A DNA stretch of 64,000 bases from Streptomyces lydicus (GTDB lineage: Bacteria > Actinomycetota > Actinomycetes > Streptomycetales > Streptomycetaceae), in NCBI RefSeq assembly GCF_004125265.1, contig NZ_RDTE01000003.1, forward strand, positions 3,658,001 to 3,722,000, in the 5' to 3' direction. Shown here one piece after another: positions 34,788 to 43,723 of this stretch. The translations under genes and the position numbers were made by a program. Every line of letters begins with the position of its first letter. The stretch's first letter is position 1. The notes beneath the pieces are model-generated. The model was not told the origin of the DNA. It did no database searches and saw only the letters and a program-made list of their open reading frames with translations.

Positions 34788-34960
34788 CTAACTGCTGATG
34801 GGGAGCTCGTAGACAATCTCGCACGGAGCAGCGGGGACGACGATGTCCGCTGTCTCCACGGGGCGCTCCTCGTCGCTGCAATACATCCGCCGAATGTGCG
34901 TGACCAGGCCGACCCTCTGGATGCCGAGGAGCGTTTCCTCCCCGGTACATGGACCGGCTG
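34788..34960 (-). pseudogene. 3' remnant of a GntR (UTRA-domain) regulator
   Basis: The reverse frame reads TLLGIQRVGLVTHIRRMYCS followed by DEERPVETADIVVPAAPCEIVYELPIS and a TAG stop. MYCSDERPVETADIVVPA...YE(I/L)PI is the C-terminal strand pattern of the UTRA ligand domain of GntR/HutC regulators such as the KorSA-type repressors of actinomycete integrative elements. The HTH and most of the ligand domain are absent. It lies about 115 bases from the tRNA-Thr fragment. Confidence 0.65.
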
Positions 34961-35074
34961 CTGAAGCGGCGGCTCGACCGCGGCTGATCCCCCTGACCAC
35001 CCGCGTTGATGCACCCGTAGACGTCAGAAGCCCCAGGCCACCACCGGCCCGGGGCTTCGTCCCTGTTCAAGCTC

Positions 35075-35120
35075 AGAGCCCCCTGTCGGATTCGAACCGA
35101 CGACCTTCGCTTTACAAGTG
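35075..35120 (-). other. tRNA-Thr(TGT) 3' half, probable attachment site
   Basis: On the reverse strand, the sequence from the anticodon loop (CTTGTAA, anticodon TGT) through variable loop and T-arm (GTCGTCGGTTCGAATCCGAC) to the acceptor AGGGGGCT is intact. The 5' half is missing: beyond 35120 the sequence no longer matches a tRNA. Site-specific elements integrate into tRNA 3' ends and leave exactly such a duplicate. It marks one end of an integrated element. Confidence 0.75.
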
Positions 35121-35740
35121 GGGTCGGATCCGTGATCAGGGGTGTTGGATCAGGCTGGGTGGTGCTGTCCTTGCAGGTCAGCACCACCCGGCCTGATGCT
35201 GGGTCCTGCTTTCGGGGACTCATGTCCCGCCGTCCGCTCACGCATCGCTCACGCAGGAGAGGGCTTTCGGCGCGACGGGATTTGAACCCACGACCTCTTC
35301 ATCGCGAACGAGGTTCGGGTGGGATCGCGGCCAGCACGGAAGGCGTTCGTGCGTGTCACGCCGTTGGCGGGAGCGGGCGTCGCGTGGCCCCGCGAGGGCT
35401 CGGGGAGCGGGTCGGCTCCCAGGTGGCTCCCAGGGGCGCAATCACTGCTTCGTCCTTCGCGACGTGTGCCCGCAGGATCGTTGCGTTCGGGAGGTGTGTC
35501 GGCGGTGATTGGGGGAGCTGAGCTCTGGCGCGCTGCGAGGCCGGTCGCATCGGTGAGCCGGTCGCCTCCTTGATGCAGGCCAGCAGTGTGCGGCGCCCGC
35601 CCATATTCACCGGGCGCCTCACACCGTTTGATCGTTCAGCTAGCCTCGCTAACGCGGCTGATCGGTCATCGCCTGCCCCGCGGCAGGTGCCGGCATTGAG
35701 TGGCGCTGTCGTCGCCACGGTGGCGATGCAGGAGGACTAC
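35121..35740. other. Gap between attachment site and defence island
   Basis: Apart from the second tRNA-like fragment, this 620-base stretch has only low-scoring frames. It includes the start of the leader for the 35741 gene. No integrase lies here. Confidence 0.5.
35270..35312 (-). other. Second tRNA-like 3' fragment
   Basis: The reverse strand reads GATGAAGAGGTCGTGGGTTC followed by AAATCCCGTCGCGCCGA, a plausible variable loop, T-arm and acceptor strand of another tRNA. The upstream half does not fold as a tRNA. The identity of the parent tRNA could not be settled. It may be an attachment site of a second, nested element. Confidence 0.5.
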
Positions 35741-36007
35741 ATGAAGCGCGTCCACTACCACGGTGGCTCGCGCTCAAGGCTCCAACCCCGCGGAATCGTC
35801 ATCCTGGGTCACTACTCCAGCCACGGCCGGATCGCTGCAGCGCTCAGGTTGCCTGTACCGGGTTCAGGCGAGTCGGTGAGTGCCAGGCTTGCGCCTGCCC
35901 GTCCCCACTATGGGGAAGGGCCGAGAATAGAGCTGGACAGACAGGAATGGGTCCTCGCCAGGCCGGACGACCCAGAGGAAGCTGTCCCTAAGCTGTCGGA
36001 GACATGA
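35741..36007 (+). CDS. Small protein coupled to vsr, 88 residues
   Basis: This is a basic-then-acidic 88-residue protein starting MKRVHYHGGSRSRLQPRGIV and ending ELDRQEWVLARPDDPEEAVPKL. The ATG at 35741 follows GCAGGAGGAC, the strongest ribosome site in this region, so I prefer it to the longer open frame starting at 35570. Its stop overlaps the vsr start (ATGA), indicating translational coupling. No family recognised. Its link to Vsr suggests a role in the same repair or restriction pathway. Confidence 0.6.
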   Translation: MKRVHYHGGSRSRLQPRGIVILGHYSSHGRIAAALRLPVPGSGESVSARLAPARPHYGEGPRIELDRQEWVLARPDDPEEAVPKLSET

Positions 36008-36507
36008 GCGAGCAAGGACAACCAGAAGCACCGGCCGAGCAGTGGACACCGCCGGAGGGATCGTGGGCGTCTTCGGCTGCGAACCGGCGGAGCATGCTGG
36101 GCAACCGGAATCGCAATACCGCACCCGAGCTGCTCCTCCGCTCGCTTGTCCACGCCGCTGGACTGCGCTACCGGGTGGCTGCAAAGCCACTCCCGAAGAT
36201 GCGCCGCACGGCCGACATGGTCTTCCGTCCTGTGAAAGTGGCCGTCTTCATCGACGGCTGCTTCTGGCACGGCTGCCCGGAGCACTTCGTGATGCCCAAG
36301 ACGAACCGGCCGTATTGGGCAGACAAGATCGGCCGGAATATCCAGCGCGACCGGGACACAGACAACCGCCTCGCGGAGGCAGGCTGGCTGGTGCTCCGCT
36401 TCTGGGAACACCTCGAACCAGAGGCGTGTGCCACCACTGTCATTGAAGCAGTGGCCGCCCGGCGGCAGGAGGCGGAAGCCTCGAAGCATCCGAGGAAGAC
36501 CTCCTGA
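36004..36507 (+). CDS. vsr: Very short patch repair (Vsr) endonuclease
   Basis: This 167-residue nuclease has the Vsr family sequence: RRSMLGNRNRNTAPELLLRSLVHAAGLRYRV, then TADMVF with the metal-binding Asp at about 71, and VFIDGCFWHGCPEHF at about 81-95. Vsr nicks DNA at T:G mismatches that arise when 5-methylcytosine deaminates, and normally accompanies a cytosine-C5 methyltransferase. The ATG overlaps the small upstream gene. The adjacent, convergent gene is a broken methyltransferase, so Vsr may now serve the intact one 9 kb away. Vsr-like nucleases also occur in anti-phage islands. Confidence 0.9.
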   Translation: MSEQGQPEAPAEQWTPPEGSWASSAANRRSMLGNRNRNTAPELLLRSLVHAAGLRYRVAAKPLPKMRRTADMVFRPVKVAVFIDGCFWHGCPEHFVMPKTNRPYWADKIGRNIQRDRDTDNRLAEAGWLVLRFWEHLEPEACATTVIEAVAARRQEAEASKHPRKTS

Positions 36508-36531
36508 CCACCGTGTCGCTGGCGGCAGCGG

Positions 36532-37220
36532 TCAGCTGATCTTCGCCTGGATCAGCGAGAAGAGTTCGTGCCGCTGGTGGCTCTCTGGCCAACGAACACC
36601 TTGAACTCGCCAAGCCTGTAGCCGAGGGCGCCGCTGGAGCGCTTGCCCCTCTGGATGACGAAGTCCCGCTCCAGGTGCGCGATGTGCCGCTCTACTTCCG
36701 GCTCGAACATACGCAGCCCGATCTTCTCCCGCCGGCTGATGATCTGGTCGACACCGATGGGGCGCTCCATTCCCCGTAGCAGCTTGTAGACGGGGTCGTG
36801 GACCACCTCTGTGGTTTCCACAAGCTCGGTGCGGGAGCCCTCTTTGTGCAGGGCTCATGCGATGGATCGGCCTACCGCCTCCGCGACAGGCGGTGGAAAG
36901 GCGTTGCCCACCTGCCGGTACGCGCTGGTCTTCCGGCCCTCGAACACCCACGTGTCCACCGGCTCCAGCCCTGGATCCGGGCAACCATCTCGCCAGTCAA
37001 TTTCGGTCCGGGGCTTGCCTTCAGCCGGCTTCCCCCCAGGCACTGGGGCCTGATCGCTAATTCCGAGAGCGTCCACCCCCAGCTTCGCCCATGCTGCCTG
37101 GGCGCGCGTAGGCCCAGATCGGCACCGCCGTGCTTATTTGCCCCCAACGACGTTGAGGCCGTTGTCGTTTGCCTTCTCCGCCGAGCTGCGAGCGCCCTCC
37201 CACACGAGATGGAGCTGATC
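36532..37220 (-). pseudogene. Cytosine-C5 DNA methyltransferase, broken C-terminal part
   Basis: Pieces in different reverse frames line up with one methyltransferase C-terminus. In order they are DQLHLVWEGARSSAEKANDN, NKHGGADLG, a GVDALGISDQAP segment, PKLTGEMVARIQGW (motif IX), EGRKTSAYRQVGNAFPPPVA (motif X), then a winged-helix-like tail with EVVHDPVYKLLRGMERPIGV, VERHIAHLERDF and HELFSLIQAKIS. At least four, probably six, small frame changes separate them, several inside C or G runs. The catalytic PCQ part is missing; the DptH-like gene ends 16 bases upstream. Sequencing errors in homopolymers are a possible alternative for some, but the missing front half shows it is not functional. Confidence 0.82.
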
Positions 37221-37235
37221 AATGGCGGAGCCTGG

Positions 37236-40200
37236 TCAGCTCCCGTCGTAGGCAACCTGCACTCGCACGGTGCCCTTGGCCGTGTGCAGAAAGGCGTCGC
37301 CCTGTCCGGCCAGAGCTTCGGCTCCGGTTTCGTCCAGAATGATGCGGCTGTCGGTCGCAGTCTTGACCCGCAGGGCGAGTTGGGCGGGGAAGTTGGAGCG
37401 GATGGTCGTCGAGATAACGTCCGCGCTTGGTCGCTGCGTGGCTGCGATGACGTGGATGCCCGCAGCGCGGGCCTTCTGCGTCAGACGCTTGAGCAGCGCT
37501 TCGATTTGCTTCTTCTCTTCGGAGTCGCTGGTGAGGTCGGCGTACTCGTCCAAGACGATGACGATCCAAGGCTTTCGGTCTGCTTTGTCGACCTTGGCGT
37601 TGTACTCGACGAGCTTGCGTGTGCGGATCGCCTTCATGTCCTTGTAGCGCACGGCCATCTCTTCGACGGTTTCCTCAAGAATCTCGATGGCGTCGGCGGC
37701 GTCCATACCGATCACGCCATCAAGGTGAGGGTCGTCCTCGAAGTCAACAAGCTCGGTGCCCTTGGGATCGACGAGGCGGAGTCGCAGGGTGCTCTTGTCG
37801 TACCGGACCAAGCCCTTGAGGATCGTGTCCAGGGCGACGGACTTTCCTGATCCGGTAGTGCCGGCCACCAGCAAGTGCGGTGAGTCCGCGGAGGACAGGT
37901 CGATGGTGACCGGGTTGCCTTCGATGTCGGCGCCCAGCGGGGCGACGAGGCTCTCGGGATCGGCCGGGCACCGCTGCCACAGCGCCTTGGCGTCGACCCC
38001 GTACTTCTCGTCGTCGATCTTGGGGATCTCGAAGAGCACGGAGCCGCGGTCACTGCGGGTGCGAATGCTGAACCCGGAGGGCAGTGCCAGGGCCAGGAAG
38101 ATCTCGTCGCGTCGGTTGGTCAGCTTGTCCACGGTGACCCCAGGATTGGGGATGAACCGGAAGATGTAGAAGCCAGGTCCTTCCTGCCACTTGCCGACCT
38201 CCGGGGGGGTAACCGTGACCTTGTGGCGAGCAAAGACGTCGACGACCTTGTTGTATCGAAGCCTCAGTTCCTCCTCGGGGAGCCCACGGCGGCGAGCCTT
38301 CAGAGGGACAGGATCTACCTCTGCGGCAGGGTGACGCACAACTACCGCGCTCGGCACGGGGGTTGGAGCAGTCGCTCCGACAACCTCGACAGGTGCCGTC
38401 GGTTCTTCCAGGGGCAGTTCGGTGGAAACGCCAGCTGAGGAGGTCTTGACGGCAGTGTCGGGGACCTTCACGGTCCCACTGAGATCCCCAGAGACAACAA
38501 GGGGATCGGCATTGGTGGGGTCCTGGTTGGCGCGCAGAGCGCCGATGAGATCTAGCAGCTCGTGCTTGTTCAGCCTCACCAGGGTGTGCTTGCCGAGGCT
38601 TCCGACCGCGGGGGCCGGCTGGTCGTCCTCGGCTGAGATGGCCACGGCGACGCCGGTGACTTGACCGAGCTGGACATCCTCGGAGCGGAGGGCGTCGAGG
38701 ACCTTCGCCTCAACCTGACGGTGGTCGTCATTACCGATCATGGTACGAGCTGGAAGGTCGGCGGCCTGTAGGGCATTTCCACTGGTCTGAGCGATCGCTG
38801 CGGCAAGCTCGTCCAGCCAGAAGGGACGGTCGTGGCGAGCCTCGCCGCCCGAGCGGAAGGCATCCTCGCACAGGTCGGTGGTGCGGTTGAGCTGTTCCTC
38901 GGCCGAGCCGACGTCAAAGTTCTGGCGGAACTTGGACTCAGCGACCAGGACATCCAGGCGAACCGTGCCGTCGTCCTGAACGGTCAGCACGAACCGGCCC
39001 AGATCGGCACGGGTTTTGTGTCCGCGGCCGAACCAGCGGTGGTGCTCGTCGAAGCTGATCCAGGTGACCAGGCTCGTGCCCTGTTGAGGGACGGGAAACT
39101 GCTGGTCGATAACAAACCGTGTGGCGACCAGGCCGACGACTTCGTTGACTGTGGTGCCGATGCCGAGGGAGCGCAGCACGGCGCCAGGGGCCACATTGCG
39201 GCCGACCTCGTAGATCCGTTTAGAGGTGCCTTCGGAGCCCTGCGGGGCGACGACGCCGATCTGTTCCAGGCGGCGCCGCAGTCGCTGGACTACGAACTGC
39301 CGGCCGGTCTGCGAGCTGACAATGAGGGTGTAGGACTCGTTCTTTCCGACACTGGGCTTGACGAGGATGACGTCAGGGCGGTTGCGCAGGGCATCGATCT
39401 GCTCACGGCCGATGAAGCTGTCGAGGGTGACGACCCAGTGGGCCACGCGGTGCAGAGTGGCGAACAGGTCCAGGTGCTGGTCGAACTGCACCTGCATTTC
39501 AAAGTAGTCGATGCCGTCGACACTCTCCCGGGAGACCGGGGAACGGCGGTCGTAGCGCACGCACAGGGTGGACCAGGACTCAAGAGTCTCGTCTGCGGTC
39601 TCGGGCAACAGTGCTCTCACGACGTTTTCGCTGGTCTGAGCCAGGTTGTGTGAGGCCGGGTGCTTCCAGGGGTTGAAGGAGCCCGACAAGGATTCCTTCT
39701 TGGTGCTCTCCTTGATACTGGTCTGGGTGCCGAACAGCGCCGGAGCCAGGGCGAGGTCGATGGTGTCTTCCAGCCCTGACAGGTCTGCTTCCTGGTCGGG
39801 CTCCCATGCCTGCAGGATGAGTTGGACGTCGGGCAGGAAGCTGTCCTCGGACATCTCCGCACCGGCGAACTGCAGGTCGAAACCCTGGATGATCTCGTGA
39901 TGGGTGGACTGGGGAGCCAGCACAACCAGATCAACTTTCAAACGAGGGTTCTTGGCCCGTACCTGCTTGGCCATGCGCATGGGCAGCACAGGGTCGCCGT
40001 TGCGGTCCAGAAGCAGTACGCGTAGGCCGTCAAGCTTGTGGGGGTAGGTCGTCAGGTAGTCGGTGATGACGCGGACCATCTCGTCGATGGCGGTCTCGTC
40101 GACGCTGGAGAGCCATTCCTTGGACTCGTTGCCGCCGTGGCGGACCGGGGCGTACTCCTCGTGCCCGGCCGATTCACGCATCGGGATTGCGATCGTGCCG

Positions 40201-42272
40201 CCGGGTCCGACGAGGACCGCCGGTGTTCCATGTGGAGAGATGCGGTCAATGGCGTCAAAGAAGAGGTCCTCGTTCTCCTGGTTGAGGCTCAGACCTCCCT
40301 CCTTGTTCAGGGCGGTCTTGATGCTGCCGGCGGCCTCCGCGTAGTTCTTTGCCAGCCAGCGCAGCTTCAGCGGGTGGGTGGCCAGCATCATCATGCGGTG
40401 ATCGGCCAGTCCAACGACATCGGTCAGGACGACGGCCTCAAGGTCTGCGTTCGGAGCGTTGTCGGGAACCAGGGTGGTGCGAGCTTCGCGGACTATGACT
40501 TCCCACTCGCGTACGTAATCATTGATGTTCCCGGCGTCAAGCCCGTCGAGGAACCGCTCGAAGTGCTCCAGTTTGAGGCGCTCCAGCTGACCGGCGAAAT
40601 GTGATGCGGGAACGGGCACAGGCTCGTCGACCTGCCACTGCCGGGGGTCATTGAACTTCTCGAGGAAGGCGTCGAAGGTCAGATTGGTGGCATGGCCAGG
40701 GGGAGTTCGCCAGCCGTGGATGAGAGCCGCGAGTGCGATCTGCCCAGGGATGCCCAGGGGGTCCCAGCGAAAGCGTCGCTGAGCGGCGCCGTCCATCTCG
40801 ACCAGGATGCGAAGTGGGGCCCACTCGGTGTTCGGTTCAAACGGCTCGTCTTCCTCCGGCAGGGCCGGCTTGGTCAGGTCCAGCAGGTAGTCCTTGACTT
40901 CCAGGGTCAGGCGAAGACCGGTGGAGTCCTGGACATCACGCAGGGTGCGTGCGTACAGGAAAGCGAACAGCCAGCGGCTCCACCGCCCGGCTGCCTGGTT
41001 GCCTTCAAGCCCGACGACGACGGAGCCTTCCTCTTCGTCGGAGAAGTAGGTCAGCTCGCGCAGCAGGGCACGCAGTGGGTCCTGGACGAACTGAGAGTCC
41101 GGGAAGGCGAGCTTCTCGACTTTGCGGCGCGACCGCTTGGACAGCAGGTCGGCCAGCGGTTCGGCCCCACCGACGGGAGCCTCGTCAAGGAAGCGCTGTG
41201 CGGATTCCTGGTCTCCGCGGTCGAGCGCGTCCTCGATCATCATGGCGTCGAACTCGTCGACCCGCTCTGCGTCGGTCCTCTCGATCTCCTGCCGGACCTG
41301 CTGGCCCAGGCCGATCTTCTTGGACTTCTGCTCGAAGACTTCAAGCCAGAGGGTCAGGTCCTGCTCGCAGCGCAGCTGGCGAGGATCCTGCGGGGTAGGA
41401 CCACTGCGATTGAGGTTGAGTACGAGGCTGCGCATGCGCGTTTTGGCAGTCTCGGAGTCCGTACGGATGTGGTCCAGGGACTCCTCACTGAACTCGGTCG
41501 TGGTGATGCGGTCTATCAGGTCGTCTTCGGCTATCTCCTTGCCGGTGGGCTGCTTGAAGGCACTGACCGAGACGTTCTTCTTGATCCGGGCGGACAGTGC
41601 AGCGGGCTTGACGAAGAGTGCTCGGTCCGGGAAGAGGTCAAGAGCGGGCAGGGCTGCAGAGATCTCGGGGTAGACCACGTCAGGGGTGTGGACCTGAGTT
41701 GCTGCGACCTTCTGCGCGGTCTCGACGAGGAAGGCCGCCCAGCGGTGCAAGGACCGGGGCTCCTCATCGGTGATGGCATGCCAGATCTCCGGCAGAAAGG
41801 TGACCATCAGGGCCGGAACCGTGCCGATGCCACCCGCCTCCTGCCATGCTTCTGCCATGAGCCTGTCGAACCCCCGCTCACCGGAGGCGTCGTGGTAGTC
41901 GCCCAGGATCGTGGCATCGTCAAGGGCGTTCATGGCCGCCAGTCCCTGTGCGTCCGGAGACTGCCCCCACTCGAAGAGCAACACCGCCGTACCCTGTCCC
42001 GAATTTCGCCACTTGGTCAGCTGGTCCTGCGGATCCAGTAGGTAATCGACAGGTACGCCTTCGATTGGCTCTGAGGTGCCGACCTTGACGACAACCTGAC
42101 GGTCCGGCGACTCTGCCAGCCTCAGGGCTGTGCGACGCAGAGCCTCGGCCACCGTCGGCCGGTCGAACCCGCTGACTCGCAGGACGGCACGGGCTCCGCT
42201 GATCTCATTGACCTTGCGGAGTGCTTCGTCGGCGACGAACCGACCGAGCGCTCGGATGCTGCTGTCGGTCAC
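37236..42272 (-). CDS. FtsK/HerA-type ATPase, DndH/DptH-like
   Basis: This 1678-residue protein has about 1400 residues of unassigned N-terminal and middle domains. A C-terminal FtsK/SpoIIIE motor follows, with Walker A GTTGSGKS at about 1471-1478, Walker B IVIVLDEYADL at about 1570-1580, and the VIAATQRPSADVI and DSRIILDETGAEALAGQGD sensor segments. Size, domain placement and position as last gene of three match DptH of the phosphorothioation-linked DndFGH/DptFGH restriction system. It overlaps the gene before it by 4 bases. It ends soon after the motor (VRVQVAYDGS). The N-terminal domains are not recognised by eye, so the family call is by architecture. Confidence 0.68.
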   Translation of the reverse strand: MTDSSIRALGRFVADEALRKVNEISGARAVLRVSGFDRPTVAEALRRTALRLAESPDRQVVVKVGTSEPIEGVPVDYLLDPQDQLTKWRNSGQGTAVLLFEWGQSPDAQGLAAMNALDDATILGDYHDASGERGFDRLMAEAWQEAGGIGTVPALMVTFLPEIWHAITDEEPRSLHRWAAFLVETAQKVAATQVHTPDVVYPEISAALPALDLFPDRALFVKPAALSARIKKNVSVSAFKQPTGKEIAEDDLIDRITTTEFSEESLDHIRTDSETAKTRMRSLVLNLNRSGPTPQDPRQLRCEQDLTLWLEVFEQKSKKIGLGQQVRQEIERTDAERVDEFDAMMIEDALDRGDQESAQRFLDEAPVGGAEPLADLLSKRSRRKVEKLAFPDSQFVQDPLRALLRELTYFSDEEEGSVVVGLEGNQAAGRWSRWLFAFLYARTLRDVQDSTGLRLTLEVKDYLLDLTKPALPEEDEPFEPNTEWAPLRILVEMDGAAQRRFRWDPLGIPGQIALAALIHGWRTPPGHATNLTFDAFLEKFNDPRQWQVDEPVPVPASHFAGQLERLKLEHFERFLDGLDAGNINDYVREWEVIVREARTTLVPDNAPNADLEAVVLTDVVGLADHRMMMLATHPLKLRWLAKNYAEAAGSIKTALNKEGGLSLNQENEDLFFDAIDRISPHGTPAVLVGPGGTIAIPMRESAGHEEYAPVRHGGNESKEWLSSVDETAIDEMVRVITDYLTTYPHKLDGLRVLLLDRNGDPVLPMRMAKQVRAKNPRLKVDLVVLAPQSTHHEIIQGFDLQFAGAEMSEDSFLPDVQLILQAWEPDQEADLSGLEDTIDLALAPALFGTQTSIKESTKKESLSGSFNPWKHPASHNLAQTSENVVRALLPETADETLESWSTLCVRYDRRSPVSRESVDGIDYFEMQVQFDQHLDLFATLHRVAHWVVTLDSFIGREQIDALRNRPDVILVKPSVGKNESYTLIVSSQTGRQFVVQRLRRRLEQIGVVAPQGSEGTSKRIYEVGRNVAPGAVLRSLGIGTTVNEVVGLVATRFVIDQQFPVPQQGTSLVTWISFDEHHRWFGRGHKTRADLGRFVLTVQDDGTVRLDVLVAESKFRQNFDVGSAEEQLNRTTDLCEDAFRSGGEARHDRPFWLDELAAAIAQTSGNALQAADLPARTMIGNDDHRQVEAKVLDALRSEDVQLGQVTGVAVAISAEDDQPAPAVGSLGKHTLVRLNKHELLDLIGALRANQDPTNADPLVVSGDLSGTVKVPDTAVKTSSAGVSTELPLEEPTAPVEVVGATAPTPVPSAVVVRHPAAEVDPVPLKARRRGLPEEELRLRYNKVVDVFARHKVTVTPPEVGKWQEGPGFYIFRFIPNPGVTVDKLTNRRDEIFLALALPSGFSIRTRSDRGSVLFEIPKIDDEKYGVDAKALWQRCPADPESLVAPLGADIEGNPVTIDLSSADSPHLLVAGTTGSGKSVALDTILKGLVRYDKSTLRLRLVDPKGTELVDFEDDPHLDGVIGMDAADAIEILEETVEEMAVRYKDMKAIRTRKLVEYNAKVDKADRKPWIVIVLDEYADLTSDSEEKKQIEALLKRLTQKARAAGIHVIAATQRPSADVISTTIRSNFPAQLALRVKTATDSRIILDETGAEALAGQGDAFLHTAKGTVRVQVAYDGS

Positions 42273-43723
42273 CGGGGCTCCCCTCGAACCATGCTGGTTG
42301 CATCTGAATATTGAGTGAGCAGACCGATAGCGGACAGCTTCTCCCGGAACGCCTTGCCGTTGCGGTCAAGGACCGATGCGTCGACCTCATAGGCCAACGG
42401 GCTCGCAGCCGGGACCTTGTTCTCCACCACGAGCCCGTACTTCTCGTACAGCAGCGCGCAGAACTGGTCGAACTCCATCTCCGTGCCCTGCGGGACGGTG
42501 GCAGATACCAGGCCCTCAAGCATTGGCGGCTTCATGGTGAAGTGTCGGCGCCCGACTGTCGCGTTCAGGGCCCCCACAGCGGCGAGGGTCTCGCTGAAGA
42601 ATGCTCGGGGCGAGGCGACCGCGTTGCCGGCTTCCTTGGTAAATCTTTCGTAGCGGCGCTTTCTGACCTCGTCGCCTTCGGCTTCGATTTCGTCGATCAT
42701 TTCCCGAGCCTGGACGTTGATCGCGTTGACGATGTCATTGCGGAAGCCGGTGAGGTTCTTCTGCGACTCTCTGCGCAGCGGGGTTGCCTCGTTGCCGAAG
42801 TCCAACAGGACCGACTCGCGATCGGTAGCTCCGAGCTTCCGGCGTGCGAGTTGCAGCTGGTGGCGCGCCAAGCAGTAGGGGACCCAGTGCATGAGGCTCT
42901 CGGTGCGCTTCGCCCTGGGGACCGTTGCAGTCCGAGCGACGATGTTGCGAGCCCCTTCCCTCAGCAGATCAGGCCACGGGCTGAGATCCTCATGCAGCTT
43001 GATTTCTGCGTCTGAGCCTTCCACGGGCGCTTCGTCGTAGTCGAAGTCGTGCGTGCTGAGGGCCTTGGCAAGGTTGCCCAGCGGGGTGCCGCTGTCCTGC
43101 ACGAGGTCGCGCAGGCCCTGTCGGGTCGCTTCCTTGCGGTCAGGATCAGAGTCGCTGCGTAGGACCTTGTAAGCCCAACTGCCACCATCGCGGAAGAGGT
43201 AGCGCTCGATACTCGGAGCATTGATGCCAGCGGCGACTTTGTCGGCCTGCTTGCGCTTCTTTGCGCTCTTCTTGGGGGAGGCATCGCTTTGCTTGATTCG
43301 CCGTTCGACTGCGTCGTAGTGGATAAGCTCACCGATGAACGGATAGATGTGCGCGCCGAACCAACTGGGCTGGCTCCGACGCCCGGGGATCTCGACCAGC
43401 AGGGACGAGAACAGGGCGTGGAGCGTTTCCATCGTCTCGGGAGAGTCCAGCTCGACGGCCTTGCCGAGTTCCTCGTCGCCTTCGACGATGCGGGCCTTGG
43501 TCGCGATCCGCCGGGCCAGGTCGTGCGAGGTCCTTTTGTAGGCTGTTTCGGTTCCGTTGTCCAAGAGTCCTGCGAACTGCTCCGGGTCTTCCCTATGTGC
43601 CAGGTAGACGCCGCGGGCGATCGCGAGCATCTCAAGCGGGACGTAGAAACCGCGACCCTGCTGTTCGAGATTCACCCCGAAGAGACGAAGGACGACCTCT
43701 GCCTTGGAGCGATCAGCCATCAC
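42269..43723 (-). CDS. DndG/DptG-like protein
   Basis: This 484-residue soluble protein has no recognised enzymatic motif. It begins MMADRSKAEVVLRLFGVNLEQQGRGFYVPLEML. A Lys-rich patch lies at about 150-165 (KKSAKKRKQADK), and a helical C-terminus contains EFDQFCALLYEKYGLVVENK. Its length and its place between an upstream P-loop protein and a downstream FtsK-like giant agree with DptG, whose function in DndFGH restriction is structural or regulatory. It overlaps both neighbours by 4 bases (ATGA), so the three are co-translated and probably form one complex. Confidence 0.55.
   Translation of the reverse strand: MMADRSKAEVVLRLFGVNLEQQGRGFYVPLEMLAIARGVYLAHREDPEQFAGLLDNGTETAYKRTSHDLARRIATKARIVEGDEELGKAVELDSPETMETLHALFSSLLVEIPGRRSQPSWFGAHIYPFIGELIHYDAVERRIKQSDASPKKSAKKRKQADKVAAGINAPSIERYLFRDGGSWAYKVLRSDSDPDRKEATRQGLRDLVQDSGTPLGNLAKALSTHDFDYDEAPVEGSDAEIKLHEDLSPWPDLLREGARNIVARTATVPRAKRTESLMHWVPYCLARHQLQLARRKLGATDRESVLLDFGNEATPLRRESQKNLTGFRNDIVNAINVQAREMIDEIEAEGDEVRKRRYERFTKEAGNAVASPRAFFSETLAAVGALNATVGRRHFTMKPPMLEGLVSATVPQGTEMEFDQFCALLYEKYGLVVENKVPAASPLAYEVDASVLDRNGKAFREKLSAIGLLTQYSDATSMVRGEPR

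Noticed and set aside
35570..35740. Upstream extension of the small vsr-coupled protein
   Set aside because: The strong ribosome site directly before 35741 and lack of any site before 35570 favour the shorter protein.
36552..36821. Separate 89-residue protein between vsr and the FGH operon
   Set aside because: Its sequence continues the C-terminal tail of the broken cytosine methyltransferase (EVVHDPVYKLL, HIAHLERDF), so it is part of that pseudogene.
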